Shown: positions 38,043-46,394 of the stretch, piece after piece
Layout of the letters: every line of letters begins with the position of its first letter
Numbering within the stretch: position 1 is the first letter of the stretch
DNA from: Mycobacterium sp.
GTDB lineage: Bacteria; Actinomycetota; Actinomycetes; Mycobacteriales; Mycobacteriaceae
DNA: 64,000 nt
Direction: 5' to 3'
NCBI GenBank assembly: GCA_003987775.1
Contig: RXJD01000031.1
Location: forward strand, 17,380 to 81,379
Made by a program: the position numbers and the translations under genes
Notes under the pieces: generated by a model
Told to the model about the DNA's origin: nothing
What the model saw: the letters and a program-made list of their open reading frames with translations, nothing else
Database searches by the model: none

Positions 38043-39500
38043 CTAGGCAGGAACTTCACTTCGGTCGCCGCTCCACAGGGTGTGGAACTTCTTGCCGGAC
38101 TCCTCATCGGTGCGCCCGTAAGTGTGCGCACCGAAGAAGTCGCGCAGGCCCTGGGTCAGCGCGGCGGGAAGCCGTTCGGTGCGCAATCCGTCGTAGTAGG
38201 ACAGCGCCGAGGAGAATCCCGGAATGGGGATACCCAACTGGGTCGCGGTCACCACCACCCGCCGCCAGCTGTCGATGGCCGCTTCGATCGCGCTGCGGAA
38301 ATAGGGGGCCACGATCAGGGACGGCAGGTCGGGGTCCTCGTCGAATGCCTCCTTGATGCGGTTGAGGAACTTGGCCCGGATGATGCAGCCGCCGCGCCAG
38401 ATGGTCGCCAGGTCACCCGGCGTGATATCCCAGTCGTATTCGGCACTGCCGGCCTGAATCTGGTTGAAACCCTGCGCGTAGGCGATGATCTTCGAGGCGT
38501 AGAGCGCCTGCCGGACGTCCTCGGTGAACTGTGCTGCATCGCTCGGCTTGTCACCCAGTTCACCGGAGGCCAGGCCCGTCGTCGCCTTGCGTTGGGCCAC
38601 CGAACCCGAGAGCGCGCGTGCGAACACTGCCTCTGCGATGCCCGTCACCGGCACGCCGAGGTCGAGCGCCGACTTCACCGTCCAGCGGCCGGTGCCCTTC
38701 TGTTCGGCCTCGTCGACGATGACGTCGACCAGTGGCTTACCGGTCCTGGCGTCGGTCTGACGCAGCACCTGCGCGGTGATCTCGACGAGGAAGCTATCCA
38801 GATCACCGGAGTTCCATTCGTCGAAAACGTCGGCGATCTCGCCCGCCGACTTGCCCAGACCGTCGCGCAGCAGTTGATACGCCTCGCCGATCAGCTGCAT
38901 GTCGGAGTACTCGATGCCGTTGTGCACCATCTTGACGAAGTGGCCCGCACCGTCGGGGCCGATGTGCGTGCAGCAGGGCACGCCGTCGACGTGCGCGGAG
39001 ATCTCCTCGAGCAGCGGGCCGAGCGACTCGTAGGACTCGGCGGGTCCGCCGGGCATGATCGACGGCCCGTTCAGCGCGCCTTCCTCGCCACCGGAGATGC
39101 CGGCGCCGACGAAGTGCAGACCACGCTCACGAATCGCCTTCTCCCGGCGAATGGTGTCGGTGTACAACGCGTTGCCACCGTCGATGATGATGTCGCCCTC
39201 TTCCATGGCGTCGGCGAGCTCATTGATGACGGCGTCGGTGGGGTCGCCGGCCTTGACCATGATGATGACCCTGCGCGGCTTTTCCAGTGCGGCAAGGAAT
39301 TCCGGGATCGTCTCACTACGTACGAAGTTGCCGTCGGAGCCGTGCTCGTCCAGCAGCGCGTCCGTCTTGGCCACCGACCGGTTGTGCAGCGCCACGGTGT
39401 AGCCATGCCGGGCGAAGTTGCGGGCCAGGTTCGATCCCATCACGGCCAGCCCCGTCACACCGATCTGTGCGGTCGCGGTCTTCGAATCCGACGAACTCAT
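38043..39500 (-). CDS. gnd1: 6-phosphogluconate dehydrogenase (decarboxylating)
   Basis: The 485-residue NADP-type enzyme of the pentose phosphate pathway. The Rossmann motif GVTGLAVMGSNLARN is near residues 13-27 and the signature with the catalytic Lys is HFVKMVHNGIEYSDMQ near 185. Substrate-binding GGCIIRAKFLNRI is near 365. It corresponds to Rv1844c; a second, F420- or NAD-linked gnd2 exists elsewhere in H37Rv. The stop of gnd1 is 9 bases before guaB1. About 110 bases separate it from the blaR-like gene upstream. Confidence 0.96.
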   Translation of the reverse strand: MSSSDSKTATAQIGVTGLAVMGSNLARNFARHGYTVALHNRSVAKTDALLDEHGSDGNFVRSETIPEFLAALEKPRRVIIMVKAGDPTDAVINELADAMEEGDIIIDGGNALYTDTIRREKAIRERGLHFVGAGISGGEEGALNGPSIMPGGPAESYESLGPLLEEISAHVDGVPCCTHIGPDGAGHFVKMVHNGIEYSDMQLIGEAYQLLRDGLGKSAGEIADVFDEWNSGDLDSFLVEITAQVLRQTDARTGKPLVDVIVDEAEQKGTGRWTVKSALDLGVPVTGIAEAVFARALSGSVAQRKATTGLASGELGDKPSDAAQFTEDVRQALYASKIIAYAQGFNQIQAGSAEYDWDITPGDLATIWRGGCIIRAKFLNRIKEAFDEDPDLPSLIVAPYFRSAIEAAIDSWRRVVVTATQLGIPIPGFSSALSYYDGLRTERLPAALTQGLRDFFGAHTYGRTDEESGKKFHTLWSGDRSEVPA

Positions 39501-39612
39501 GTCCTGCCTCTCAGTCGGGCCCAGCAGTGGGAGAACCGGGAAAACCTAGGAAACCTGGGAAATACTGTCGCACAGCGGCCGCGCCGGCGTTCCACGACGC
39601 TCGGCTGGGTGC

Positions 39613-40563
39613 CTACGAGGCGACCAACCGGTGCAGCTCCGTGAGCCACGGTACGGCCAGTGCGATCGTGGGCACCACCAGCACTGCCGCGGCGGTCAGG
39701 TACGCGCCTGCCGACAGCAGCGGGCTGTTGCCCCGGCCGGAGAGCCGCCGGACCCGCAATACGGTGCTGGGTCCTCCCGCCGCCAGTGCACCCGAGGGTG
39801 CGCGACCGGAAGCACAGGCCACCAGGGCGCGGGCCAGGGGAGTGCGACCCACCGTGCGCACCGCGGCATCATCGGCCAGCAGCTCCACCAGCAATTGCAC
39901 GGCACCCAGCGCGTTCGCGCTGCGCACCAGGCGTGGGAACGCGGCATGCACGGCCGTGAACGCTTCCAGCACCAGGTCGTGGCGGGCCCGCAGGTGAGCC
40001 CGCTCGTGGGAGAGGATGGCAGCGACTTCGGTGTCGGCGAGTGTTTCCAGTGCGCCTTCACTGACCACGACCCGGCTGCGCACCCCGGGCAGGCAGTAGG
40101 CGAGGGGTTGCTTGACGTCTAGGACCCGCAGGTCACGGGCCTTGGCGCAGGGCTGGCACAGGGCGGAATCATGGCTGACGCCAACCAGGTCGACAACCAT
40201 CCGATGGTGCGCGCGGCGCCGCCGGGTGGCGATGGCCACCCGCACCACGGCCACCATCAGGCGCGCCCCTACCAGCACGGTCAGTGCGAAGACGGTCACG
40301 TAGGCAGCCCACAGCGGCCAGCCCAGGCGACTCTCGGCATCGACGATGCCGGCGGTCGGCCGCCCGTCCGGGCCGGGCATCAGCAACCGGCTGGCGATGG
40401 CGATACCGGCACTGAAAGTGGACAGCACCGCCGCGAGCGCGACCGCCTGCCAGAGCACCATGGCGGCCCGGGGAGCCCGCAGCGGCCACTTCGCGCGGGA
40501 CAGGACTGCCGGTGTCGGCCCAGCCAGCAGCACCGCAAGGATGGTGAAGGCCAGCGCAGACAC
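39613..40563 (-). CDS. BlaR-like M56 membrane metallopeptidase (Rv1845c-like)
   Basis: A 316-residue membrane protein with about four helices and the zinc-peptidase motif HExxH in ILSHERAHLRARHD. It follows blaI by 14 bases, as in blaI-blaR signalling pairs. Unlike BlaR1 of staphylococci it lacks a penicillin-sensor domain. In M. tuberculosis Rv1845c acts with BlaI (Rv1846c) to control the response to beta-lactams and some respiratory genes. Confidence 0.9.
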   Translation of the reverse strand: MSALAFTILAVLLAGPTPAVLSRAKWPLRAPRAAMVLWQAVALAAVLSTFSAGIAIASRLLMPGPDGRPTAGIVDAESRLGWPLWAAYVTVFALTVLVGARLMVAVVRVAIATRRRRAHHRMVVDLVGVSHDSALCQPCAKARDLRVLDVKQPLAYCLPGVRSRVVVSEGALETLADTEVAAILSHERAHLRARHDLVLEAFTAVHAAFPRLVRSANALGAVQLLVELLADDAAVRTVGRTPLARALVACASGRAPSGALAAGGPSTVLRVRRLSGRGNSPLLSAGAYLTAAAVLVVPTIALAVPWLTELHRLVAS

Positions 40564-40577
40564 GCTGTAATTCTCCC

Positions 40578-40994
40578 TCAGTCGTCGGCCGGAGGTCCAG
40601 CAGATAGCGAATTGCGTTGGTTTGCTTCGAGTTCGGCGAGCGCCCGGCGCAGCGCATCGGCCTCATCCGCACCCACCCGCTCGACGAAGTGCACCAGCGC
40701 CGCCTGACGACTGCCGGAGTCCTCGGCCTGGGCAAGCGCGTCGACCATCAACCCGGCCACCAGTTCGTCGCGCCCGTGCACCGGCGCATATCGATGGGCC
40801 CTGTCATCCCGGATCTGGGACACCAGGTTCTTCTTCGCCAACCGTTGCAGCACGGTCATGACGGTCGTGTAGGCCAGGTCGCGCTGCGCCGACAACGCCT
40901 CGTGCACCTGGCGAACAGTCTGAGGTTCCGGCGTGGACCAGAGGTGGTCCATCACCGCGCGTTCTAAATCCCCCAGCCGCGTCAGCTTGGCCAT
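40578..40994 (-). CDS. blaI: BlaI-family repressor
   Basis: A 138-residue winged-helix repressor of the BlaI/MecI family (LGDLERAVMDHLW, then the recognition helix region YTTVMTVLQRLAKKNLV and the wing RDDRAHRY). It is the Rv1846c orthologue, which represses blaC, its own operon and ATP synthase genes until released by beta-lactams. A candidate self-operator lies 40 bases upstream of the start. The C-terminal third is the dimerisation region that BlaR cleaves. Confidence 0.95.
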   Translation of the reverse strand: MAKLTRLGDLERAVMDHLWSTPEPQTVRQVHEALSAQRDLAYTTVMTVLQRLAKKNLVSQIRDDRAHRYAPVHGRDELVAGLMVDALAQAEDSGSRQAALVHFVERVGADEADALRRALAELEANQRNSLSAGPPADD

Positions 40995-41033
40995 AGTTCA
41001 TCTCCTGAGCGTTAGAACCAGCGTACTCCGGCT

Positions 41034-41050
41034 TACTACCGAGTGTCGTA
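41034..41050. promoter_or_regulatory. Candidate BlaI operator
   Basis: TACTAC at 41034-41039 and GTCGTA at 41045-41050 form an imperfect dyad with one mismatch, spaced by five bases, 40 bases upstream of blaI. The half-sites resemble the TAC...GTA type bound by BlaI/MecI proteins. The position fits autoregulation. Confidence 0.5.
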
Positions 41051-41090
41051 CCCATCGGGCCGTCGATTCATCACACTACGCAACCGACGC

Positions 41091-41120
41091 TTGCGAAATT
41101 AGGGCAGCCTTGCCTATGCT
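41091..41120 (+). promoter_or_regulatory. IdeR box within a sigma-A-type promoter
   Basis: TTGCGA (41091-41096) and TATGCT (41115-41120) are spaced by 18 bases. Between and over them lies a 19-base sequence at 41099-41117, TTAGGGCAGCCTTGCCTAT. It matches the IdeR iron box TTAGGnnAGnCTnnCCTAa at all core positions except the last. IdeR with iron would block the promoter, so transcription should rise in iron starvation. The promoter points at the structured RNA that follows. Confidence 0.72.
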
Positions 41121-41125
41121 GAACC

Positions 41126-41228
41126 CGGTCGAGCGAAGACGGCAGCGGAGAGTCCTGAGGGCTGCAGCGACCCCGCGCCTCCTCGATCGGCGAGCCCCGT
41201 GCCATGCGTACGGGGCTCGCCTGTCTTC
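41126..41228 (+). ncRNA. mrsI: Probable MrsI iron-responsive small RNA
   Basis: Between blaI and the Rv1847-like gene, in the place of ncRv11846/MrsI of M. tuberculosis, an IdeR-box promoter precedes about 100 bases of structured sequence. A perfect 12-bp stem lies at 41189-41200 and 41210-41221 with a 9-base loop. GAAGAC near 41136 can pair with GTCTTC near 41223, closing the whole RNA. MrsI is an IdeR-controlled sRNA that represses iron-storage and iron-using genes before iron runs out. The 5' end is inferred from the -10 box and the 3' end is approximate. Confidence 0.72.
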
Positions 41229-41262
41229 AGGGACCGTTGCACCAATGGTGTAGACACAAAGC

Positions 41263-41664
41263 GTGTCATCAGCGCCCGAGCAGGAATTTGTTGCAGCGTT
41301 CGACAATGAACTGGGTCTGCAATTCACCGAACTGACCCCTGACAGCGCCCGCGCGCAACTGGAGGTCAAGCCGAAGTTGCTGCAGCCGATGGGCCTGGTC
41401 CACGGCGGCGTCTACTGCTCCATGGTCGAAAGCATGGCCAGCGTGGCCGCCTACACCTGGCTGGCCGCCAACGGCGGCGGCAATGTGGTGGGGGTCAACA
41501 ACAACACCGACTTTCTGCGCGCCATCAAGTCGGGCATGGTCTACGGCAAGGCCGAACCGATCCACCGCGGCCGTCGCCAGCAGCTGTGGCTGGTCACCAT
41601 CACCGACGAGGACGACCGACTCGTAGCGCGGGGTCAGGTGCGTCTGCAGAACCTCGAGGCCTGA
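41263..41664 (+). CDS. PaaI-type hotdog-fold thioesterase (Rv1847-like)
   Basis: A 133-residue hotdog protein with the family core LLQPMGLVHGGVYCSMVESMAS (catalytic and oxyanion region, residues ~43-64) and VGVNNNTDFLRAIKSG. Similar proteins hydrolyse aryl- or acyl-CoA thioesters, such as 1,4-dihydroxy-2-naphthoyl-CoA in menaquinone synthesis. The substrate here is not known. The GTG start at 41263 follows the probable MrsI RNA by about 35 bases, so read-through from the IdeR-controlled promoter is possible. Confidence 0.88.
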   Translation: MSSAPEQEFVAAFDNELGLQFTELTPDSARAQLEVKPKLLQPMGLVHGGVYCSMVESMASVAAYTWLAANGGGNVVGVNNNTDFLRAIKSGMVYGKAEPIHRGRRQQLWLVTITDEDDRLVARGQVRLQNLEA

Positions 41665-41671
41665 CCGGCAC

Positions 41672-43207
41672 TCACGGCACCGGGATCGCGTCGGCGTAGG
41701 GCGCATCGCTCTTGGTGTGCGCCCGGGTGGTGGCCATGTAGAGCAGCCCGAAGCCGATCACCAGTCCGGCCATCAGCAAGACGACGTAGTTGTCGTACCA
41801 GGGCGCGTCGGGGGAACGGGGCCAGCAGATGTTCGCGATCGCGGCGACGCCGTAGCCCAGTGCACCGATGTTGACCGGCAGTCCCCACCGGCCCAAGCGG
41901 TAGTTACCCGAAGGCTGCCAGCCCTTGGCCCGTGCCCGCAGGGCCGCCAGCACCACCATCTGAAACCCGAGGTACACGCCGACCGTTCCGAAGCTGACCA
42001 GTTTGTTGAGTGGATGCTCGGAGACGATCGTCCCGATGATCAGCCCCGCCGGGATGATGACGGCGGCCAGCAGGGAGTACGGCGGTACGTGCCGCTTGTG
42101 GTCGAACCGCGCCAGCAAACGGGAACCCAGGATCATGTCGTCGCGGCCGTAGGAGAAGATCAGCCGGCTGGCAGCGGCCTGCAGGCTCAGCGCGCAGGAC
42201 ACGAACGAGATCAGCACGATGCCGAGCACGACCCGGGACCCGAGGTCGCCGAACGCCGAACTCAGCACGGTCGAGATCGGGTTCGTGTCCTCACCGCGGA
42301 TCACCGCGCCGAAGTCGGTGACCGACAGCACCAGGCTCAGGCAGACGAATGTGGAGGCCGCACCACCGATATAGATGGTGCGACGCATCGCCTTGGGGAT
42401 CTGGATTCCGGGGTTGCGGACCTCCTCGGCGACATCGCCACACGCCTCGAAGCCGAAGAACTGGTAGAGACCGATGAGGCTCGCGGCCAGAAACGCATAG
42501 AGAAAGCTGTGGTCACCCTGCGCGCCGAAGCTGTGGAACAGCACGCCCAGCCCGTGGTGCCGGTGTGTGAATAGCAGCCAGATGCCGACCACCAGGGCGC
42601 CGATCAGTTCGGCGGTGAAACCGAAGATCGCGAAGTAGCCGAGAATCTTGGTGCCGGTCAGGTTGATCAGCGTGGCGACGGCCAAAACCGCCAGCGCACA
42701 ATAGATCTTGGCCTGCGCCGTCGGCCGGAAGCCGACCATGGCGGCCAGGTACGGTCCCGCCCCGAAGGCGGCGTCCGCGATGAGCGCCAGCAGGCAGAAG
42801 ATGTATACCCAGCCGGTCATCCACGCCCATTTGCGGCCCCACAACCGGCGCGCCCACGGGTAGACCCCGCCGGCCACCGGAAATTGAGCGACCACTTCGC
42901 TGAAAACCAGCGCGACGAGCATCTGCCCCGCGCCGACGATGAGCAGGCTCCAGATCATCGCCGGCCCCGCGGTGGCCAGCGCGAACGCAAACACCGTGTA
43001 GATGCCGACGACGGGGGACAGGTAGGTGAAGCCCAGGGAGAAGTTGGCCCATGGGCTCATGTCCCGCCGGAACTCCGAGGAGAACCCGAGCGCTTCGAGT
43101 TGAGCCTGATCGGCATCCTCGGCCGGGTGTTCCCGTCCGTTCTGCGCGTGCGGCGCTTCGGCCGCCACCTCACTTTGCGCGGGTTTCCCCGTACCAGCGA
43201 ACACCAC
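41672..43207 (-). CDS. APC superfamily amino-acid/amine permease, possible guanidine or urea-family importer
   Basis: A 511-residue permease with about 12 membrane helices. It has the APC N-terminal motif FSLGFTYLSPVVGIYTVF and the conserved FGFEACGDVAEEVRNPGIQIPKA. A hydrophilic N-terminus of ~45 residues rich in Glu, Ala and Gln precedes helix 1. GTG 43207 is chosen because GGAGGT lies 7 bases upstream. It is 59 bases downstream of two PPE genes and in the same direction as the riboswitch-controlled ureohydrolase. I recall no equivalent between Rv1847 and ureA in H37Rv. The substrate is not shown by the sequence; guanidine or a related amine is inferred from context only. Confidence 0.85.
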   Translation of the reverse strand: MVFAGTGKPAQSEVAAEAPHAQNGREHPAEDADQAQLEALGFSSEFRRDMSPWANFSLGFTYLSPVVGIYTVFAFALATAGPAMIWSLLIVGAGQMLVALVFSEVVAQFPVAGGVYPWARRLWGRKWAWMTGWVYIFCLLALIADAAFGAGPYLAAMVGFRPTAQAKIYCALAVLAVATLINLTGTKILGYFAIFGFTAELIGALVVGIWLLFTHRHHGLGVLFHSFGAQGDHSFLYAFLAASLIGLYQFFGFEACGDVAEEVRNPGIQIPKAMRRTIYIGGAASTFVCLSLVLSVTDFGAVIRGEDTNPISTVLSSAFGDLGSRVVLGIVLISFVSCALSLQAAASRLIFSYGRDDMILGSRLLARFDHKRHVPPYSLLAAVIIPAGLIIGTIVSEHPLNKLVSFGTVGVYLGFQMVVLAALRARAKGWQPSGNYRLGRWGLPVNIGALGYGVAAIANICWPRSPDAPWYDNYVVLLMAGLVIGFGLLYMATTRAHTKSDAPYADAIPVP

Positions 43208-43266
43208 GATATCGACCTCCCATCGTTGAGATTTCAAAGTTTCTGCGCCATAGAGCATTTGGTCGG

Positions 43267-44601
43267 CTACCTATCCGTTGCCTCCTGGATCAGCGTCGCC
43301 GCCGTGCGCTTGAGCACGTCCCGCTGCCGCGCCACATCGGCTACCGCACGCCGCAGTTGATTGAGCTCGTCCCGCTCGCTGAGCGCACCGTCCTCCGGGC
43401 GGTCCTGAGGCAGGCACGGATCGCTCGCGATGGCCGGGACCACCTTGTGGCGCAACCGGGAACGCGGCTGTTCGCCTCTCGGTGCGTTGACCACGCTGGC
43501 CACCGGACCTCCGAATGCCGGCATGCCGCCGAAGTACGTCGCTCCTGCGCCCGCCGGGACGCCCTCGAAACCACCGGCGGGCAGTGCCGTTGCGGTCAGG
43601 CGCACGGCCGGCGCATTACCCCACGACGACGGCACGGACAACGTGCCGACGCTCATTGCCTCACCCAGGCCGGCTGACGCTCCGGCGCCGGCACTGCCGA
43701 CCGGCGCGGCGGTGGCCGGTGTGGTGATATCCGAAGCGGCTGCTGCAACCGGCGCGCTGAGCGAGTCGGCCAGCGGGTTGAAGGCCACCGCGATCATCGG
43801 CGCTGCCGTCAGCAAGACACCGGAAATGGCGAAATTCACCCCGTAGGAGAGGATTCCCAGGCCCAGGGTGTCCTCACTGGCCTGCTCGAATGCCTGGACC
43901 GGATAGCTGTTGAAGAAGTCGAGCAACGCGTTGGATCCGGGAAATGTGCCGGTGGCGAGTTGATTGAGCAGATCGGGCACCGCCCCCAGTTGGGCGGCCG
44001 TCGACTGAGTCGGGGTCGCCGCGGCTTGACCGACCGCCGCGGCTTGGGTGGCCGCTCCGGACGGGTTGGTGTTCTGTTGTGGCGAAGTGAACGGCGACAA
44101 CGTCGTCGCGGCCGCCGAGGCGCCCGCATAGCCGAGCATCGCCGCCGTGTCCTGCGCCCACATCCGGGCGTACTGCGCCTCGGTGGCCGCGATCGCCGCC
44201 GCGTTCTGCCCCAGGACGTCGCTGTCGACCAGGGCCGCCAGCAGCGCCCGGTTCACCTCGATTTCAGCCGGCGGCACGGTGGCGGCGAAAGCGGCTTCGT
44301 ACGCCGCGACTGCTGCGCCCAGCTGGGCGGCGGTCTGCTCGGCCTGCCCAGCCGTCGCGCTGATCCAGGACACATAGATGGCCGCCGCGGCGGCCATCGA
44401 TGCCGACGACGCGCCCACCCACGGACCACCGGTCAGCTCCGCGATCACCGCGGAATAGGAGGCTGCGGTCGCCTTCAACTCGGCCGCCAACGACGACCAG
44501 GCCGCTGCCGCCGTCACGAGTGACCCGGAACCGGCGCCGGCATACATCCGACCGGAATTGATCTCCGGCGCCAGAGCCGCAAAATCGAGGACCGGCGTCA
44601 C
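43267..44601 (-). CDS. PPE family protein, PPE-SVP subfamily, coupled to the PPE gene upstream
   Basis: A 444-residue PPE protein. The N-terminus MTPVLDFAALAPEINSGRMY is a variant of the usual one, lacking the strict PPE triplet and using APE. The helical domain continues to about residue 180. The SVP motif is GTLSVPSSW near residue 325. The C-terminus ends in a charged coiled-coil-prone segment (LSERDELNQLRRAVADVARQ). The GTG start overlaps the stop of the upstream PPE gene by 4 bases, so the two are made together. It lies directly upstream of the APC permease in the same direction. Confidence 0.92.
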   Translation of the reverse strand: MTPVLDFAALAPEINSGRMYAGAGSGSLVTAAAAWSSLAAELKATAASYSAVIAELTGGPWVGASSASMAAAAAIYVSWISATAGQAEQTAAQLGAAVAAYEAAFAATVPPAEIEVNRALLAALVDSDVLGQNAAAIAATEAQYARMWAQDTAAMLGYAGASAAATTLSPFTSPQQNTNPSGAATQAAAVGQAAATPTQSTAAQLGAVPDLLNQLATGTFPGSNALLDFFNSYPVQAFEQASEDTLGLGILSYGVNFAISGVLLTAAPMIAVAFNPLADSLSAPVAAAASDITTPATAAPVGSAGAGASAGLGEAMSVGTLSVPSSWGNAPAVRLTATALPAGGFEGVPAGAGATYFGGMPAFGGPVASVVNAPRGEQPRSRLRHKVVPAIASDPCLPQDRPEDGALSERDELNQLRRAVADVARQRDVLKRTAATLIQEATDR

Positions 44602-45926
44602 AGCATCGCTTCCTTGATCAACCGGGCCGCCGCATCGCGCTCGCTGGCTAATTCGCCGAGCTCCCTGCGCAATTGGGCCATCTCATCGCGTTCGCGTTCG
44701 CTCAGGGCGCTGGCCACGTGGTGCGGACGTTCCGCACCCGGCGCGACAGGCGGCGGCGCACCGGTTTCGGCCACCCACGGCGGCAGCATCTTGCTGCGCG
44801 CGCCCGAGCGGGGGGCGGTCTCGCTGCCGCCGCGTGGTGAGTTGACCACGCTGCCCACCGGCGGTATCCCGAAGCCGGTGCTTTCCGCTTGCGGTGCGGC
44901 GCCGGCGCCTGCGGTGGGCAAGGCAGCGGCGGCCAGCCGGATATTCGGTGACTCGACCCAGCTCTGCGGCACCGAGAGCTTTCCGACGGTCGCCGCCCCG
45001 CCCACGCCGGCTGAAACCGGACCTTCCTGCGTACCGGAGCTCACCAATGCCGAGCCGTCCGCGGCACCGGACACGTCCGACGCTGCGGCCGCGGCCGACG
45101 CCGGCAGCGCCAACGGGTAGAGGGAGACGAAGAACGGTGTGATGCCGGAGGCCACGAACGCGAATCCGCTGAATTCCGTTGCCACGTTTCCCACGTCGGT
45201 GCCGAATTTGTTGATTGCCATGCCCAGCGGGCTGGTCGCGAAGGTGTGTAGCAGGGCAAGTGGGTCGATCGATCCGGGCGTGGCCAGCCCTTGCAGCAGA
45301 TTGGGTACCGCCGCTATCTGGGCCAGTGTCGACTGCGCCGTGCCACCCGGGGTCGCGGCCGCCTGACCGACCGCAGCCAGCTGCGTCGCCGTGCCGGACG
45401 GGTCGGTGGGTTGCGGTGGCTCAGTGAACGGCGCAAGAGTGGTTGCGACCGCCGAGGTGGCGGCATAGCCGAACATCGCGGCGGCGTCCTGCGCCCACAT
45501 CTGGGCGTACTGAGCTTCGGTGGCCGCGATCGCCGCCGTGTTCTGACCCAGGAGGTTGGTGGCCACCAACGCCGCCAGCAGCGTGCGGTTCACCTCGATC
45601 TCCGCGGGCGGCACCGTGGCGGCGAATGCGGTCTCATAGGCCGCCACCGCCGACTTCAACTGGCCGGCGGTGTGGCCGGCCTGGCCGGCGGTCGAGCTCA
45701 GCCAGGACAGGTAGGGCGCAGCGGTGGCGGTCATCGACGTCGCCGACGGGCCGGTCCACAGCCCCCCGGTGAGCTCGGCGATCACCGCCCGGTAGGCGGA
45801 AACGGTCGAATCCAGTTCGGCCGCCAGCCCCTCCCACGCGGCCGCCGCGGCGACCAACGGCCCCGAGCCGGCACCCGCATACATCCGTCCGGAGTTGATC
45901 TCCGGCGGCAACACCGCAAAACTCAC
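44598..45926 (-). CDS. PPE family protein, PPE-SVP subfamily, first gene of a PPE-PPE-permease run
   Basis: A 442-residue PPE protein beginning MSFAVLPPEINSGRMYAGAG. The PPE domain is followed by the SVP motif GKLSVPQSW near residue 315. A C-terminal coiled-coil-prone tail (LSERERDEMAQLRRELGELA) matches that of the downstream PPE, so the two are tandem duplicates. No PE gene is adjacent. The start is GTG at 45926, with GGGGG-rich sequence upstream. PE/PPE proteins have been shown to help small nutrients cross the mycobacterial outer membrane. Placement with a permease suggests, but does not prove, such a role. Confidence 0.92.
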   Translation of the reverse strand: MSFAVLPPEINSGRMYAGAGSGPLVAAAAAWEGLAAELDSTVSAYRAVIAELTGGLWTGPSATSMTATAAPYLSWLSSTAGQAGHTAGQLKSAVAAYETAFAATVPPAEIEVNRTLLAALVATNLLGQNTAAIAATEAQYAQMWAQDAAAMFGYAATSAVATTLAPFTEPPQPTDPSGTATQLAAVGQAAATPGGTAQSTLAQIAAVPNLLQGLATPGSIDPLALLHTFATSPLGMAINKFGTDVGNVATEFSGFAFVASGITPFFVSLYPLALPASAAAAASDVSGAADGSALVSSGTQEGPVSAGVGGAATVGKLSVPQSWVESPNIRLAAAALPTAGAGAAPQAESTGFGIPPVGSVVNSPRGGSETAPRSGARSKMLPPWVAETGAPPPVAPGAERPHHVASALSERERDEMAQLRRELGELASERDAAARLIKEAML

Positions 45927-46394
45927 CGTTAAAGCCCCCTAACAAGCGGCCCGGTGTGCGCGGACATGGTCGCTGCCGAGAGCGTCCCGAGCGCTGAGAC
46001 GGCGTGCGAATCGCCGGACCGCATTCATCGTCGGTCGGCTGGCTGTAATCCCACTGGTTAATAGCTGCAAATTTGCTGCGGATACGTTATTTCGTTTGCT
46101 GGATTGCAATTTCGGCTTTGCTTCTCCACCGTCGGCAAGACCGGGCTGGCGGGTGGCGGACGAGCAGGGCCCGGTTCGGTACGTCGGCTATAACTGCACG
46201 AAATATCAATCTTGACTGGAGCATTAAGTTGGATCGGCGCCATGCCGCCGGGGGCGGCAACCCATTCGGTACCGCCCCCGGCGAGGAGAGAAGAGCGGTC
46301 GGTACCGACCCGCCTCCGACTTTCAACCAAAGTAGCCAGCAGAAGCAGAAAGACCGCTATCGAATTTGCCCTTTACATCTGGGCAAGCTTAATT
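45927..46394. other. Intergenic region between the ureohydrolase and the PPE pair
   Basis: No gene is supported in these 468 bases. The part from about 46050 to 46135 and the part near 46195-46230 are A+T-rich, as is common upstream of PPE genes. It should hold the PPE promoter on the minus strand. A perfect 14-bp palindrome GGTCGGTACCGACC lies at 46297-46310. No second guanidine riboswitch was found here, so the PPE-permease genes either depend on read-through from the upstream gene or have another control. Confidence 0.5.

Noticed and set aside
41189-41221. Simple intrinsic terminator for the 12-bp hairpin
   Set aside because: No T-run follows, and the IdeR promoter and gene context fit a small RNA better.
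46297-46310. 14-bp palindrome GGTCGGTACCGACC as an operator for the PPE genes
   Set aside because: It lies more than 370 bases upstream of the PPE start and near the end of gdmH. No regulator gene is adjacent, so no role can be supported.
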